This document shows, piece by piece, positions 8,410-19,700 of a stretch of 64,000 nucleotides of DNA. Position 1 is the first letter of the stretch. Each line of letters starts with the position of its first letter. The notes below the pieces were generated by a model, which had not been told where the DNA came from, searched no databases, and was given only the letters and a program-made list of their open reading frames with translations. Position numbers and translations under genes: made by a program. This DNA comes from Candidatus Saccharibacteria bacterium UBA2952 (GTDB taxonomy: Bacteria; Patescibacteriota; Saccharimonadia; Saccharimonadales; Saccharimonadaceae), in contig DEBQ01000007.1 of NCBI GenBank assembly GCA_002348605.1, forward strand, positions 88,064 to 152,063. The letters run 5' to 3'.

Positions 8410-8448
8410 GGCATTCTCCCGCGTTATCTGCTACTATATGTAGTGTAC

Positions 8449-8706
8449 ATGAGAGCGCCTGACGAAACACCCGGCGGCACTCCCAGGCCGCCGAAGACAT
8501 CGACGGTCGTTTTGTTGCTCGGCACTATCGCTGACACGACATGGAGGATGTTCGTACCCACGGTTACTTTCATCCTGCTGGGATTCTGGGCGGATGAAAC
8601 ATGGGGAACGATACCGTGGATGACCGTGCTCGGCATCATCGTCGGTACAGGCGTGACAAGTCTTCTCATCAAACGACAACTTGAGGAAGTAAAACGAACC
8701 AAATGA
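8449..8706 (+). CDS. atpZ: AtpZ/AtpI-like membrane protein of the ATP synthase operon
   Basis: An 85-residue protein with a Pro/Thr-rich cytoplasmic lead (residues 1-20), then two transmembrane helices ('TVTFILLGFWADETWG' region and 'MTVLGIIVGTGVTSLLI') and a basic tail. The two-helix layout and first place in the atp operon fit the AtpZ/AtpI group, which assists c-ring assembly or carries divalent cations. The sequence is too divergent to choose between the two. I start it at ATG 8449, which has TACTAT about 13 bases upstream; the longer open frame runs through the divergent gene and lacks signals. Its TGA overlaps the atpB ATG (ATGA, 4 bases). Confidence 0.75.
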   Translation: MRAPDETPGGTPRPPKTSTVVLLLGTIADTTWRMFVPTVTFILLGFWADETWGTIPWMTVLGIIVGTGVTSLLIKRQLEEVKRTK

Positions 8707-9521
8707 ACCTGACTAACTTTAGTGCGATCGAAATCCACCTGGCTGCACAGGAGGTGTTTAAGGTTGGTAGCTTTTCGGTTACGAACGCGCTGTTTACCGG
8801 CGCGATCAGCCTGGTGATTCTTTTGGCCATCTTTGGGTACGTGACATGGATGTTAAGGCGTGGGCGCTACAACCGCTTCGTCGGATTGGTCCAATGGGCG
8901 TTCGAGGGCATGCTGTCACAAATAGAAAGCGTTATTCCCGAAAAAAAACTCGCTCGCAAAGTGGCTCCACTGGCGCTCACTATATTCTTTTACGTGCTTA
9001 TTTCGTACTGGATGAGTATTTTACCGGGGCTTGATTCGATTAAGGTAGGAGAAGCTCCCCTGCTTCGTAGCATCGCAGCGGACCTTAACTTTACGTTCGC
9101 TATGGCGATCATCGTACTCGTCGTCGTGCAGTACTTTGCCTGGAAGGCGCATGGGCCGGTTGGTAACGCAAAGCGTTATCTTCGCAATCCGCTGAAGGAT
9201 CCGATTGGGTCGTTCGAAGGCATTTTGGAATTCATTGGCGAGGCGTCGCGCTACTCTGCCCTAAGTTTGCGTCTGTTTGGTAACTGTTTCGCAGGCGAAA
9301 TTCTGCTACTTATTATTGCCGTCCTAACCAGCTACCTTTCTATCGCGATGCTTCCGGTGTTCATGGCGTTCGAGCTATTTATTGGATTCATCCAGGCGTA
9401 CGTGTTCTTTATCTTGACGGTCATCTTTACTAGTCTCGCAGTCGAGTCGCACGGTGACCACGCCGAATCAACCCACGACCATTCCCCTGCTGATGCTAAA
9501 TTGGCTCCGCAGCACGAATGA
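8703..9521 (+). CDS. atpB: ATP synthase F0 subunit a
   Basis: A 272-residue polytopic membrane protein, the stator proton channel of F0. Five or six hydrophobic helices are visible. The essential Arg lies in 'YSALSLRLFGNCFAGEI' near residue 190, matching the universally conserved SLRLFGN motif, and the next helices ('FMAFELFIGFIQAYVFFIL') carry the conserved E and Q of the exit half-channel. The C-terminus has a His/Asp-rich extension (VESHGDHAESTHDHSPAD) that looks metal-binding but may be only a soluble tail. It is translationally coupled to atpZ by the ATGA overlap. Confidence 0.97.
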   Translation: MNLTNFSAIEIHLAAQEVFKVGSFSVTNALFTGAISLVILLAIFGYVTWMLRRGRYNRFVGLVQWAFEGMLSQIESVIPEKKLARKVAPLALTIFFYVLISYWMSILPGLDSIKVGEAPLLRSIAADLNFTFAMAIIVLVVVQYFAWKAHGPVGNAKRYLRNPLKDPIGSFEGILEFIGEASRYSALSLRLFGNCFAGEILLLIIAVLTSYLSIAMLPVFMAFELFIGFIQAYVFFILTVIFTSLAVESHGDHAESTHDHSPADAKLAPQHE

Positions 9522-9527
9522 TATAAT
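9522..9527 (+). promoter_or_regulatory. Possible internal promoter ahead of atpE
   Basis: TATAAT begins right after the atpB stop, 26 bases before the atpE ATG, with AAGGAG as Shine-Dalgarno between. A weak TTGGCT lies 15 bases upstream. Extra transcription here would suit the high copy number of subunit c, but this is inference from a single -10 box. Confidence 0.4.
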
Positions 9528-9553
9528 TTAAGGTAATAACAAGGAGAATATTA

Positions 9554-9766
9554 ATGGAACAATTAGCTTTCGGTCTTACGTACGGTCTGCCTGCACTGGG
9601 TGCCGCAATGGGTATCGGATTTATCGGCGCAGGCGCGCTCGGCGCATTCGGCCGTAACCCTGAGCAATTGGCGAACATCCGTACGCTGATGATTACCGCT
9701 ATCGTCTTCGCCGACTCTCTGGCTATCATCGGTATCGTCGTAGCTATCATCGCGAAGTTCATTTAG
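9554..9766 (+). CDS. atpE: ATP synthase F0 subunit c
   Basis: A 70-residue hairpin of two transmembrane helices, the c-ring protomer. Helix 1 has the Gly/Ala-rich packing run 'GAAMGIGFIGAGALGAFG'. The polar loop is R-N-P-E (34-37), contacting gamma/epsilon. Helix 2 has the ion-binding carboxylate as Asp54 in 'AIVFADSLAIIG', which lies 11 residues after the conserved Arg43 just as Asp61 does in E. coli. There is no Na+-type ligand set (Q/ES), so a proton-driven ring is likely. SD AAGGAG is 8 bases before the ATG. Confidence 0.97.
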   Translation: MEQLAFGLTYGLPALGAAMGIGFIGAGALGAFGRNPEQLANIRTLMITAIVFADSLAIIGIVVAIIAKFI

Positions 9767-9780
9767 GAACCTAAGGTCTA

Positions 9781-10332
9781 ATGATTGACATGACGAAACA
9801 ACTTCACTACCTGGCTAGTGCCGAGGCGGGCTCGGACAACCTGTTCGCAGCGCTCGGTATCGACTGGCAAATGCTCATCTTTCAGATGATTGCTTTCGTC
9901 GTGCTCGTGTTGCTGCTGGGTAAGTTCGTCTTCCCTGTCTTCGTAAAAGCTATTGATGACCGCCAAGCGAAACTCGATGAAGCCGGCAAAGCAGCCGCGA
10001 ATGCCGAAAAAAAGGCTGAAGAAGCAGAAGCGATGATTCAGGATACTTTAAAGAAAGCCCGTACTGAAGCCGCAGATATCGTAAATACGGCTAAGAACGA
10101 AGCGACCCAAATGATTGAAAAGGCCGAATCGCAGGCGAAGAGCCGATCTGAGCGTATCGTCGCCGAAGCGCAAGAAGACATCCAAAAGGACGTCCTGGCA
10201 GCCCGTAAGACGCTTGAAAAAGACACGATAAGCCTGGTTAAAAAGGCCGCCGGCTTAGCAGTGGCAGGAATCGCCGACGAAAAGCTCGACACTGAACTCG
10301 TCAAAAAGTCGGTTGAAGGAGCCAAGCGCTAA
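9781..10332 (+). CDS. atpF: ATP synthase F0 subunit b
   Basis: A 183-residue peripheral-stalk subunit. One transmembrane helix at about residues 28-50 ('MLIFQMIAFVVLVLLLGKFV') is followed by a long charged coiled coil rich in Ala, Glu and Lys (about 58-165), as in all b subunits, which dimerise and bind delta. The gene starts 14 bases after atpE. Only one b-type gene is present, so the stalk should be a homodimer. The N-terminus is about 25 residues longer than in E. coli b. Confidence 0.95.
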   Translation: MIDMTKQLHYLASAEAGSDNLFAALGIDWQMLIFQMIAFVVLVLLLGKFVFPVFVKAIDDRQAKLDEAGKAAANAEKKAEEAEAMIQDTLKKARTEAADIVNTAKNEATQMIEKAESQAKSRSERIVAEAQEDIQKDVLAARKTLEKDTISLVKKAAGLAVAGIADEKLDTELVKKSVEGAKR

Positions 10333-10333
10333 C

Positions 10334-10717
10334 ATGGCTTTGTCACGTCGTAAACTAGCTGACCAAGCAGCGCGTCGTATCGCGGCCGGTGAATCAAAGA
10401 CCGTTGTTCTGAAGGAACTGGCGGCTTACTTGATTGACACCGGTCGTAAGAGTGAAGCCGGCCTGCTAGTACGCGACATTGAAACGGCACTGGTGGCCCG
10501 CGGAATCGTGGTCGGTACGGTCGTATCGGCCCGCCCTCTAACGGCAGAGGCAAAAAAATCGATCGACTCGTTCGTCAAGCATCACTACGCCGACGTAAAG
10601 TCTGTGGTGTTACGCGAACGGGTGGATGAATCGGTCATCGGTGGCGTACGGCTTGAGCTAGCCGACAGGCAACTCGACGTGACCGTAGCGAACAAATTAG
10701 ACAAATTGATGGTGTAG
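10334..10717 (+). CDS. atpH: ATP synthase F1 subunit delta, short form
   Basis: A 127-residue protein in the delta (OSCP) position. Residues from about 60 match the C-terminal OSCP region: 'VVGTVVSARPLTAEAKKS', then 'VDESVIGGVRLELADRQLDVTV', equivalent to the conserved 'D..liGG..v..gd...D.S'. Typical delta is about 175-180 residues; here the N-terminal helical domain that caps the alpha3beta3 head is only about 55-60 residues instead of about 105. The ATG starts 1 base after the atpF stop; a longer in-frame ORF inside atpF has no ribosome site. Function should be to tie the b stalk to F1. Confidence 0.85.
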   Translation: MALSRRKLADQAARRIAAGESKTVVLKELAAYLIDTGRKSEAGLLVRDIETALVARGIVVGTVVSARPLTAEAKKSIDSFVKHHYADVKSVVLRERVDESVIGGVRLELADRQLDVTVANKLDKLMV

Positions 10718-10732
10718 TAGGAGTTAACGAAC

Positions 10733-12268
10733 ATGGCAGAATTACAAGTTGCAGAATTATCAAAAGACCTTCAGGCAGCAATTGCCGGTCTTGAAAAGAC
10801 AGAAGGTCTGAAAGACGCCGGAGTTGTCATCCGTGTCGGTGACGGCGTGGCTTGGGTGCATGGTCTAAAGCAGGCCGGTTACAGTGAAGTGCTTGAAATT
10901 GACACCAAGGCTGGTGTGGTCGAAGCATTCGCGTTGAACCTGATGGAAGACGAAATTGGTGCCGTTATTCTTGGTGACGACAGCAAGGTCGCTGCTGGCG
11001 ACACAGTACGCCTGAAGGGTACGATTCTAGAAGTACCGGTCGGCGAAGAACTGCTGGGCCGTGTAGTCGACCCGCTTGGACGTCCGCTTGATGGTGGTCC
11101 AGTCATTAAGGCAAAGCACTCTAACCCAATCGAGCGTGAAGCAATCGGCGTAATGGGCCGCAAGCACGTGCACGAGCCTATGATGACCGGTATTGTCGCT
11201 ATTGACGCCATGTTCCCTATCGGCCGTGGGCAGCGAGAACTTATTATTGGTGACCGCCAAACTGGTAAAACTGCCATTGCCGTTGACACCATGATCAACC
11301 AAGCCCGCGAAAAGACAGGCGTGATTAATATTTACGTTGCTGTCGGTCAGAAGCTTTCGAAGATCGCAGGATTAGTCGAGCGCCTGAAGCAAGAAGGTGT
11401 GATGGAACAAACCATTGTCGTCGCGACCGGACCATCCGACCCTGCTTCCCTGCTGTACCTGGCACCATATGCCGGTACTGCTATGGGTGAATACTTCCGC
11501 GACAAGGGCGGCCACGCTCTCATGATTTACGATGACCTTACCAAGCACGCCGTCGCTTACCGCCAAATGTCACTGCTGCTCCGCCGTCCACCAGGACGCG
11601 AAGCCTTCCCTGGCGACGTCTTCTACCTGCACTCACGCCTACTCGAACGCTCGGCTAAGCTGTCCGACGAACTTGGCGCCGGTTCACTCACCGCGCTTCC
11701 TATTATCGAAACGCAGGCTGGTGACATTTCGGCTTATATTCCGACAAATGTCATTTCAATCACCGACGGTCAGATTTTCATGGAAACCGACCTGTTCTAC
11801 CAGGGTATCCGGCCGGCAATCTCGGCAGGTCTATCCGTCAGCCGTGTTGGTGGTGACGCCCAGACTAAGGCGGTCAAGAGCGTGTCGGGCCACTTGAAGC
11901 TCGGTCTTTCGCAGTTCCGCGAACTTGCTAGCTTCGCTCAGTTCGGTAGCGATCTGGATGCTGACACAAAGTCGCAGATTGAACGCGGACAGCGTTTGAC
12001 CGAACTTCTGAAGCAGCCGCAGTACCAGCCGATGAGTATTTGGGAACAAGTTGCAAGCGTGTTCGCCGTATCGGAAGGTCTATTCGACGGTGTGCCGGCC
12101 GACAAGATTAAAGACGCCCAGGCAGCTCTGCTTACCAAACTATGGACTGACCATAAAGCTGAAATGCGCGAACTGAACAAGGGCGCCGAAAAAGTCGAGA
12201 AAGACACAGCCATCGGCAAAATTATCACTAAAGCTGCCAAAGCCGCAGCCAAGGGATTCGAGGGGTAA
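10733..12268 (+). CDS. atpA: ATP synthase F1 subunit alpha
   Basis: A 511-residue alpha subunit, full length for the family. The N-terminal beta-barrel ends in '[20 protein letters not shown]'. P-loop GDRQTGKTA is near residue 170. The alpha-specific signature is '[17 protein letters not shown]' with the arginine finger (SVSRVG), and the C-terminal helical domain is complete. It binds the non-catalytic nucleotides. The gene is 15 bases after atpH, with a GGAG ribosome site. Confidence 0.98.
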   Translation: MAELQVAELSKDLQAAIAGLEKTEGLKDAGVVIRVGDGVAWVHGLKQAGYSEVLEIDTKAGVVEAFALNLMEDEIGAVILGDDSKVAAGDTVRLKGTILEVPVGEELLGRVVDPLGRPLDGGPVIKAKHSNPIEREAIGVMGRKHVHEPMMTGIVAIDAMFPIGRGQRELIIGDRQTGKTAIAVDTMINQAREKTGVINIYVAVGQKLSKIAGLVERLKQEGVMEQTIVVATGPSDPASLLYLAPYAGTAMGEYFRDKGGHALMIYDDLTKHAVAYRQMSLLLRRPPGREAFPGDVFYLHSRLLERSAKLSDELGAGSLTALPIIETQAGDISAYIPTNVISITDGQIFMETDLFYQGIRPAISAGLSVSRVGGDAQTKAVKSVSGHLKLGLSQFRELASFAQFGSDLDADTKSQIERGQRLTELLKQPQYQPMSIWEQVASVFAVSEGLFDGVPADKIKDAQAALLTKLWTDHKAEMRELNKGAEKVEKDTAIGKIITKAAKAAAKGFEG

Positions 12269-12272
12269 TTAA

Positions 12273-14533
<2,261 letters not shown>

Positions 14534-14544
14534 GGGGCTAGTTC

Positions 14545-14967
14545 ATGAAGCTTGAACTGGTAACATTAGCTGGCATAAAAGTAGACGCAGACGTCTACGA
14601 AGTCATGCTACCGACTGCTGCCGGACCGATTGCGGTGTTTCCAGGTCACGAACCGCTGGTCTCTGTTGCAGTTCCCGGCGCAATTGCTGTCCGGTTCAAA
14701 AAAGGCGACCCTGAAAGCGAGCTGGAATATTACGCAGTTTCCGGTGGGGTGATTGAAGTAACTCAGTCGCTCGTCAGGGTGCTAGTCGACGAAGCCGACC
14801 ACGGCGATGATATTGTTGAAGCCGAAAGCCGCGCCGCGCTTGAAAAAGCTCTCAAGCTAAAAGAAACCGCCAAAGACGCGGTTGAGCTTGAGAAAGCAAC
14901 TGAGCTGATTGACCGACACCAAGTACGCCTGAATGTTGCCGGCCTTCGCCGCCGACATCGCCGATAG
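14545..14967 (+). CDS. atpC: ATP synthase F1 subunit epsilon
   Basis: A 140-residue subunit. Residues 1-85 form the beta-sandwich with the hallmark 'PTAAGPIAVFPGHEPLVS' and 'YYAVSGGVIEV'. A C-terminal pair of helices rich in Ala, Glu and Lys (about 95-130) follows, the arm that can inhibit rotation. It ends in a basic tail 'GLRRRHRR'. It is the last gene of the operon; an intrinsic terminator follows 26 bases after the stop. Confidence 0.95.
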   Translation: MKLELVTLAGIKVDADVYEVMLPTAAGPIAVFPGHEPLVSVAVPGAIAVRFKKGDPESELEYYAVSGGVIEVTQSLVRVLVDEADHGDDIVEAESRAALEKALKLKETAKDAVELEKATELIDRHQVRLNVAGLRRRHRR

Positions 14968-14979
14968 TTGAGTCGCTAA

Positions 14980-15921
14980 CTATGCAAGAATCGCACGGAC
15001 TTCGTCCGTGCTTTTTGCGTGCATAAGTTTATCGCGTAGTTCAGCGGCACCGTCGAAATCACGAACATAGATTTTGAAGAATCGCTTAAGCGGATCAAAC
15101 TTGCGTGGGTGCTCGAGAGTGTCCCATTTATCGTGAAGGTCGAGCTGTAGCTTCAATAAGCCTAATAGTTCGTCACGGGTATGAACCTGCGGCGCTTTTT
15201 CAAAGACGAATGGGTTCTTGAACACCCCGCGGCCAATCATGACGCCGTCGATACCGGTTTCTTGTGCTATTCTTTCTCCGTCTTCACGTGTATCAATGTC
15301 ACCGTTAATGGTAAGTAGCGTATCAGGTGCAATTTTATCACGCAACGCTTTTATGGCTGGAATGAGTTCGTGGTGTGCCGGTACTTTACTCATTTCTTTT
15401 TTTGTACGCAAATGAATCGTAAGATTCACGATGTCTTGACGCAGTAAGTGTTCAAGCCACGCCGGCCATTCGTCTACTCGGCTGTAGCCAAGTCGCGTTT
15501 TTACGCTAACTGGAAGCCCACTGCTTTTGGCGGCGGCGATCATTTCAGCGGCGAGCTCAGGTGTTCGGATCATGCCGGCACCCCCACCACTTTTAACCGC
15601 CGAGCTATCCGGGCAGCCCATATTAATGTCGATGCCGTCGAATCCGAGGGTTTTGCAGTGGGTCGCGAGCATCGCCATGGCATCGGGCTTACTGCCCCAT
15701 AGCTGTGCAATGATTGGGCCTTCGGAATTGGTTTTGATGAGCCGTCCACCAATAGCTTTATCTCCTGCTGCTGCCCATCCTGTCGCGTTGGTAAACTCAG
15801 AAAAATAAAGGTCCGGAGCAGCGGCTTTCGCAATAACCTGTCGGAATACAACGTCGGTCACAGCCTCCATAGGGGCTAAAATAAAGAACGGTTTCGGTAG
15901 GTCGTGCCAGATATTTTTCAT
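14980..15921 (-). CDS. dus: tRNA-dihydrouridine synthase
   Basis: A 313-residue FMN enzyme that reduces uridines in tRNA D-loops. It is a TIM barrel opening with 'ILAPMEAVTDVVFR' (FMN phosphate/substrate loop near residue 15). The catalytic Cys is in DINMGCPDSSAVKSGGGAGM near residue 102, then 'VSVKTRLGY', 'INGDI' and the FMN-binding 'GVMIGRGVFKNPFVF'. A C-terminal helical domain follows. It is convergent with atpC, only 12 bases apart, and its last codons serve on the other strand as the atp operon terminator. The subfamily (DusA/B/C) is not assigned. Confidence 0.93.
   Translation of the reverse strand: MKNIWHDLPKPFFILAPMEAVTDVVFRQVIAKAAAPDLYFSEFTNATGWAAAGDKAIGGRLIKTNSEGPIIAQLWGSKPDAMAMLATHCKTLGFDGIDINMGCPDSSAVKSGGGAGMIRTPELAAEMIAAAKSSGLPVSVKTRLGYSRVDEWPAWLEHLLRQDIVNLTIHLRTKKEMSKVPAHHELIPAIKALRDKIAPDTLLTINGDIDTREDGERIAQETGIDGVMIGRGVFKNPFVFEKAPQVHTRDELLGLLKLQLDLHDKWDTLEHPRKFDPLKRFFKIYVRDFDGAAELRDKLMHAKSTDEVRAILA
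14993..15016 (+). terminator. atp operon terminator inside the antisense 3' end of dus
   Basis: GCACGGAC (14993-15000) pairs with GTCCGTGC (15004-15011) around a TTC loop and is followed by TTTTT, a textbook intrinsic terminator for the plus-strand atp operon. The same bases encode, in antisense, the S-T-D-E-V-R segment at the end of dus. Confidence 0.88.
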
Positions 15922-16046
15922 GCTTTATATTTCATCTTACGTCTTACACTGGACACGAATGCTTCATGTCGAATGTGAGACGGACAGGAATAGTGCTTCG
16001 TTCCCTTGCCTACGCTGGCTGCGTAGACGTCCGTTCACTCCAAGGC

Positions 16047-16193
16047 CTACTTGCCCTTGAATGCCTCGCGAGCGAGGTTGCCGGTTGCGCCGGCCTGCTT
16101 GGCCGCGGCGGCTGCCCACTTCTCCTGCTGAGGAGTCGCGACGCCGTTCTTGACGGCGGTGATGGCCTGCTTCACCTGGTCGGTGGTCGCCAT
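16047..16193 (-). CDS. 48-residue protein, unknown, GC-rich
   Basis: A short gene with an excellent ribosome site (GGAGGTGATC ending 3 bases before the ATG). The product starts MATTDQVKQAITAVKNGVAT, is Ala/Lys-rich and helical, has no Cys and no membrane segment, and ends AREAFKGK. I do not recognise it. Codons almost all end in C or G and the GC content is far above the neighbours, unlike dus or the helicase on either side. It stands alone, followed by no clear terminator. The ribosome site and intact frame make it likely real; a transferred origin is possible. Confidence 0.65.
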   Translation of the reverse strand: MATTDQVKQAITAVKNGVATPQQEKWAAAAAKQAGATGNLAREAFKGK

Positions 16194-16715
16194 ACTGATC
16201 ACCTCCTTCGAGGCGTCGTGGGTTGGATACGGATGGGCCTCCGGACGGGAAACGAGATGGGGATACCGAAAGTAGTATGAGTACTCTTGATAGCTCGCTC
16301 CCGCCCGGAGGGGTATAACCCAGGTGAGACCAACCCCTCGGGTCGAGTCGATCTCACCTGGTGCTTCGGGCCGGACAGACGCTACGCGCGGGCGGGGGGG
16401 TCCGCTTCACGCCTGCCCGGCGTTTGTGGGGCACCCCGCACCGCATATTTCAGCGGTGCGGGGTGCCAGAAGGCTGACTGCATGAGTCAATACCTTCTCC
16501 GCAGGCCGCCGTGATATTCGTATCGATCCGTGGACCCTTGTTTCGAATCCAAAGAGACACATCACTCGGCCAATGCAGTTGCACTATTCCTGTCTTTCAA
16601 TGTACGCAAAAGACGGGAGCGCGGATACAGGACCACGAAGCATTTGCTTCATGCTGCTATATCCGCCCTCGACCACCTAATGCTTACATTACTTTACTGT
16701 AAATAAGGGTAATCG
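16194..16715. other. Hairpin-rich, GC-rich stretch without a recognised gene
   Basis: Several strong inverted repeats stand in a row: CCAGGTGAGA (16320-16329) with TCTCACCTGG (16352-16361); a perfect 15-bp stem (16430-16444 with 16453-16467, 8-base loop, core GGTGCGGGGTGCC); a 10-bp stem near 16588-16617 with one G-U pair; and GCGGATA near 16620 with TATCCGC near 16664 enclosing GAAGC-ATTT-GCTTC. The first half is GC-rich, the end AT-rich. I looked for RNase P RNA, tmRNA, SRP RNA and 6S signatures and did not find them. The open frames here have no ribosome sites or family features. It may be an unassigned structured RNA. Confidence 0.55.
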
Positions 16716-19700
16716 TCAATACTTGCCCTCGAGTATATCACTCTCAAACGCCTTTACTCCGGCGTATGTTGCTGGGTACTCGGACGTGTCTGGTAACGTT
16801 AGGCTGGTAATAAGTTCATACACCTTTTCGATGAGCCGGGCGAATTGATCCAGCTCGTCTGCAGAGAAGCTAAGGTCGAGGTTGACAATTCGTCCACCTG
16901 GGGTATGTTCGACGAACTGCAACACGCCTTTTGTCACCGTATAGTTCGAAAAATCACGCGAATGCTCAACGAGCAGTTTGTAAAATAATAACTGTTGCCG
17001 GTACTTGTGCAACTTCAACTTCTCGCCGTCGGTCTTCCCCGTCCATTTGTCAGACGGCGAACCGGTCTTGTAATCGGTCACGACCATTTCTTTAGTTTCA
17101 GGGTCTATATCGACTAAGTCGAGTGCCCCAGTTAGGGTCGCGCTTCCAACCATGCTTTGCTGTCCTGCGAACGCAACTTCGACTTTTTGGCGCTCACTGA
17201 AGTCATCGTAATGCGCATGTAAAAAGGCAGACAGACTTGCTGCGCCGCGCTGCAGGTAAGCGCCAAGCTCTTCGCTCGGCATGTTATAACTGACGAGTGA
17301 TTTTTCAAAGTCCTGCAATACATCTTCGACAGGTTTGCGTTTTCCGGTCGCGCTGAGGTGTGTGTGAGCCCGTTGCAGTGCGGCGTGGATGGCCGAACCG
17401 TATAATGCGCTAGGCGCTTTGCTGGTAGGAAAATGCAGCAAGTTAGAAATAAGAAAATGGTTTGGTCCGCCGCGCGTGACATCGAGGAACGACGTGAGGT
17501 GCGTGACACTTAACTTGTAGCCTTCCAGCTGGTGCGCCAGGACACGCTTCATGTCGGTGGGGTCAAGGTTTGTGAACGGTTGGTACCATTCCTGTCGTAG
17601 CTCGCGCACGAGTTCGTGGCCATCGCTTGATGTGCTGACCTGTTCGACTTCCAGGTCGCTGGCAACCAAGAAACTGCTTGGCAGAAGCGATTTGCCATTG
17701 TCATCTGTTTCTGAGTAACTAATGGTGAGCGAGGATCGGGCACGTGTCATGGCGACAAAGAACAAGCGAAGGCGTTCGTCGAACGAATCGCCGCTTGGGC
17801 GTATAGGCAAGTTCTCAGGGTAACCAATTAAGCGCGAACGTGACCTGACTTGCTCGCCCCATGACGTGTCGACCGCACCGACAATATAGACGTGGTCGAA
17901 TTCGAGTCCCTTGGATTTATGCGCGGTCATAAGATTTACGGCATCTTGCGGATTATCGGATCGGACGCGAACGCTCGTAATGGCACTGCCTAAGCTTAGG
18001 TGCAGCTCGATGAAATCAATAAAGTCGGACAAACCAAGTGACTGACCCGGTCGGTATTCACGCAGTTTTGCACGAATGGTCCGAAGTGCCTCAAGGTATG
18101 TGACGTATTCGGCTGGCTGCGACGTTCGGCGGTCGGCAGAAAAGAAATAAGGAAAGAGCGGCGAATGGAAATTACCGTCGCCCAAATCTTCGTCGGGCGA
18201 CCCGACGAGTGTATCAATAATACGCTCGGCTGGCTGCGACGCGATACGACGGGACTGCTCCATCAGCCAGCCATGTAGTGGCATGAACCGCGGCGTTACG
18301 CCCATTTGCTCTAACCAGCCGCCGTGGTGTTTATGCGCGTTCAGGCTTAGCTGCCAGACCGCTTCAGTCTCGAACCCCCATGCCGGGTGGGCAATTAGGC
18401 GTGGCAGGAGCGCATCGGCTTCGCTAATAAGTCCTTCGGCCAAATGACAGACGATTTTTGAAACAAGAACTAGCTGCGAAACGACTTCCGATTCAAGGAC
18501 GTTGTCACGCCGTTCGTAATTGACATCAATTCCTTCCGCGGCGAAGTACGGCAAAAGCGCTACAAGTTCGTGATGCCGACGCGCGAGCACAGCGATTGTT
18601 TCTGGTTTTACGCCAGCCTTTAACCGGGATTTTATTGCCTTCGCGACAGCACGTCGCTCATCCTCGATGCGTGGGTAGGAATACAGCTTAACGCTCGCCT
18701 TTGCGTCGGTCCGGTTGGCGGTTAGCTGTTTATCGACTTCATCAAGGTAAAGTTCCAAACGGTCTTGCCCTTGCTGTATGACCGAACGAGCGCTTTGTAA
18801 TATGCGGCCGGCCGAGCGGTAATTGTCTTGCAGTGTAATAATGCGAACGCCTTCGTAACGGTCACGGAAGTTCAATATATTTCCGACTTCTGCCCCCTGG
18901 AAGCTGTAAATCGCCTGGTCGTCATCGCCGACCACCATGACATTAGGCGCGTCACCAGTTGGGGTTGAGGTGAGGTTATACAAAATACGGGCTTGCGCCA
19001 GATTCGTGTCCTGGAACTCATCGACCATGACGTATAAGTACCGCTCCTGCAAGTTGTAGCGCAGGTCCGGGAACACCTCCATGGCATGGACGACCCGAAG
19101 CACCATGTCGTCAAAGTCGAACAGTTCTTCTTCCTGCATTTTCATGAGGTATTGGTAGTACAAATAGCTGAGAGCGCGCAGTTTAACCGCACGACGACGG
19201 TCCTTAAACACGAACTCGCCGTGCTCGTTTTTTTCTAGGTGTGTGTTCTTCCAGGCGGTGATCGGCTTGGTTGAGTTTTGATCATGTGCTGCATCGATGG
19301 CGTGAGCAAGACTGAGGGCTAATACGTTCGAAAGCGGGGCGACGCCAGGCGGCAGGTTGGCTGCTGGAAGCTCAGCCAGCTTGGTCGCGATGGGTGCTAA
19401 AGTGTCGATGGTTTTATTTGAAATACGACTCGAAAATACCGCCGCCAGGTCATCTTCAACAGCGTCAAGCACGATGTCGTTCGCATCGAGTAGCTGCATG
19501 AGCTCTTCGTTTGTGAGGCCACTTTTTTTCAGTTCGGAAATAGCGGTTAGAGTATCGGGCAGGTGCGTATACTCGTCGTTCATGCGCGACGCGAGCGGGT
19601 TCGAAAAATCAAGCGAATCAAAAATTGAACGCAGTAACTCATACGAGCTAAGGTCTGACGCTGGACGAAAATCAGCACCGTGGTAAAAGTACTCACCATA

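Noticed and set aside
16430..16467. Possible SRP, tmRNA or RNase P RNA for the 15-bp hairpin region
   Set aside because: Conserved sequences of each (GGAAGCAGCC tetraloop region, CCA-ended tag RNA, GAGGAAAGUCC) were not found.
16287..16702. Two plus-strand frames of 75 and 63 codons in the hairpin-rich stretch
   Set aside because: Skewed composition, overlap with strong hairpins, no ribosome site or -10 match, no family features.
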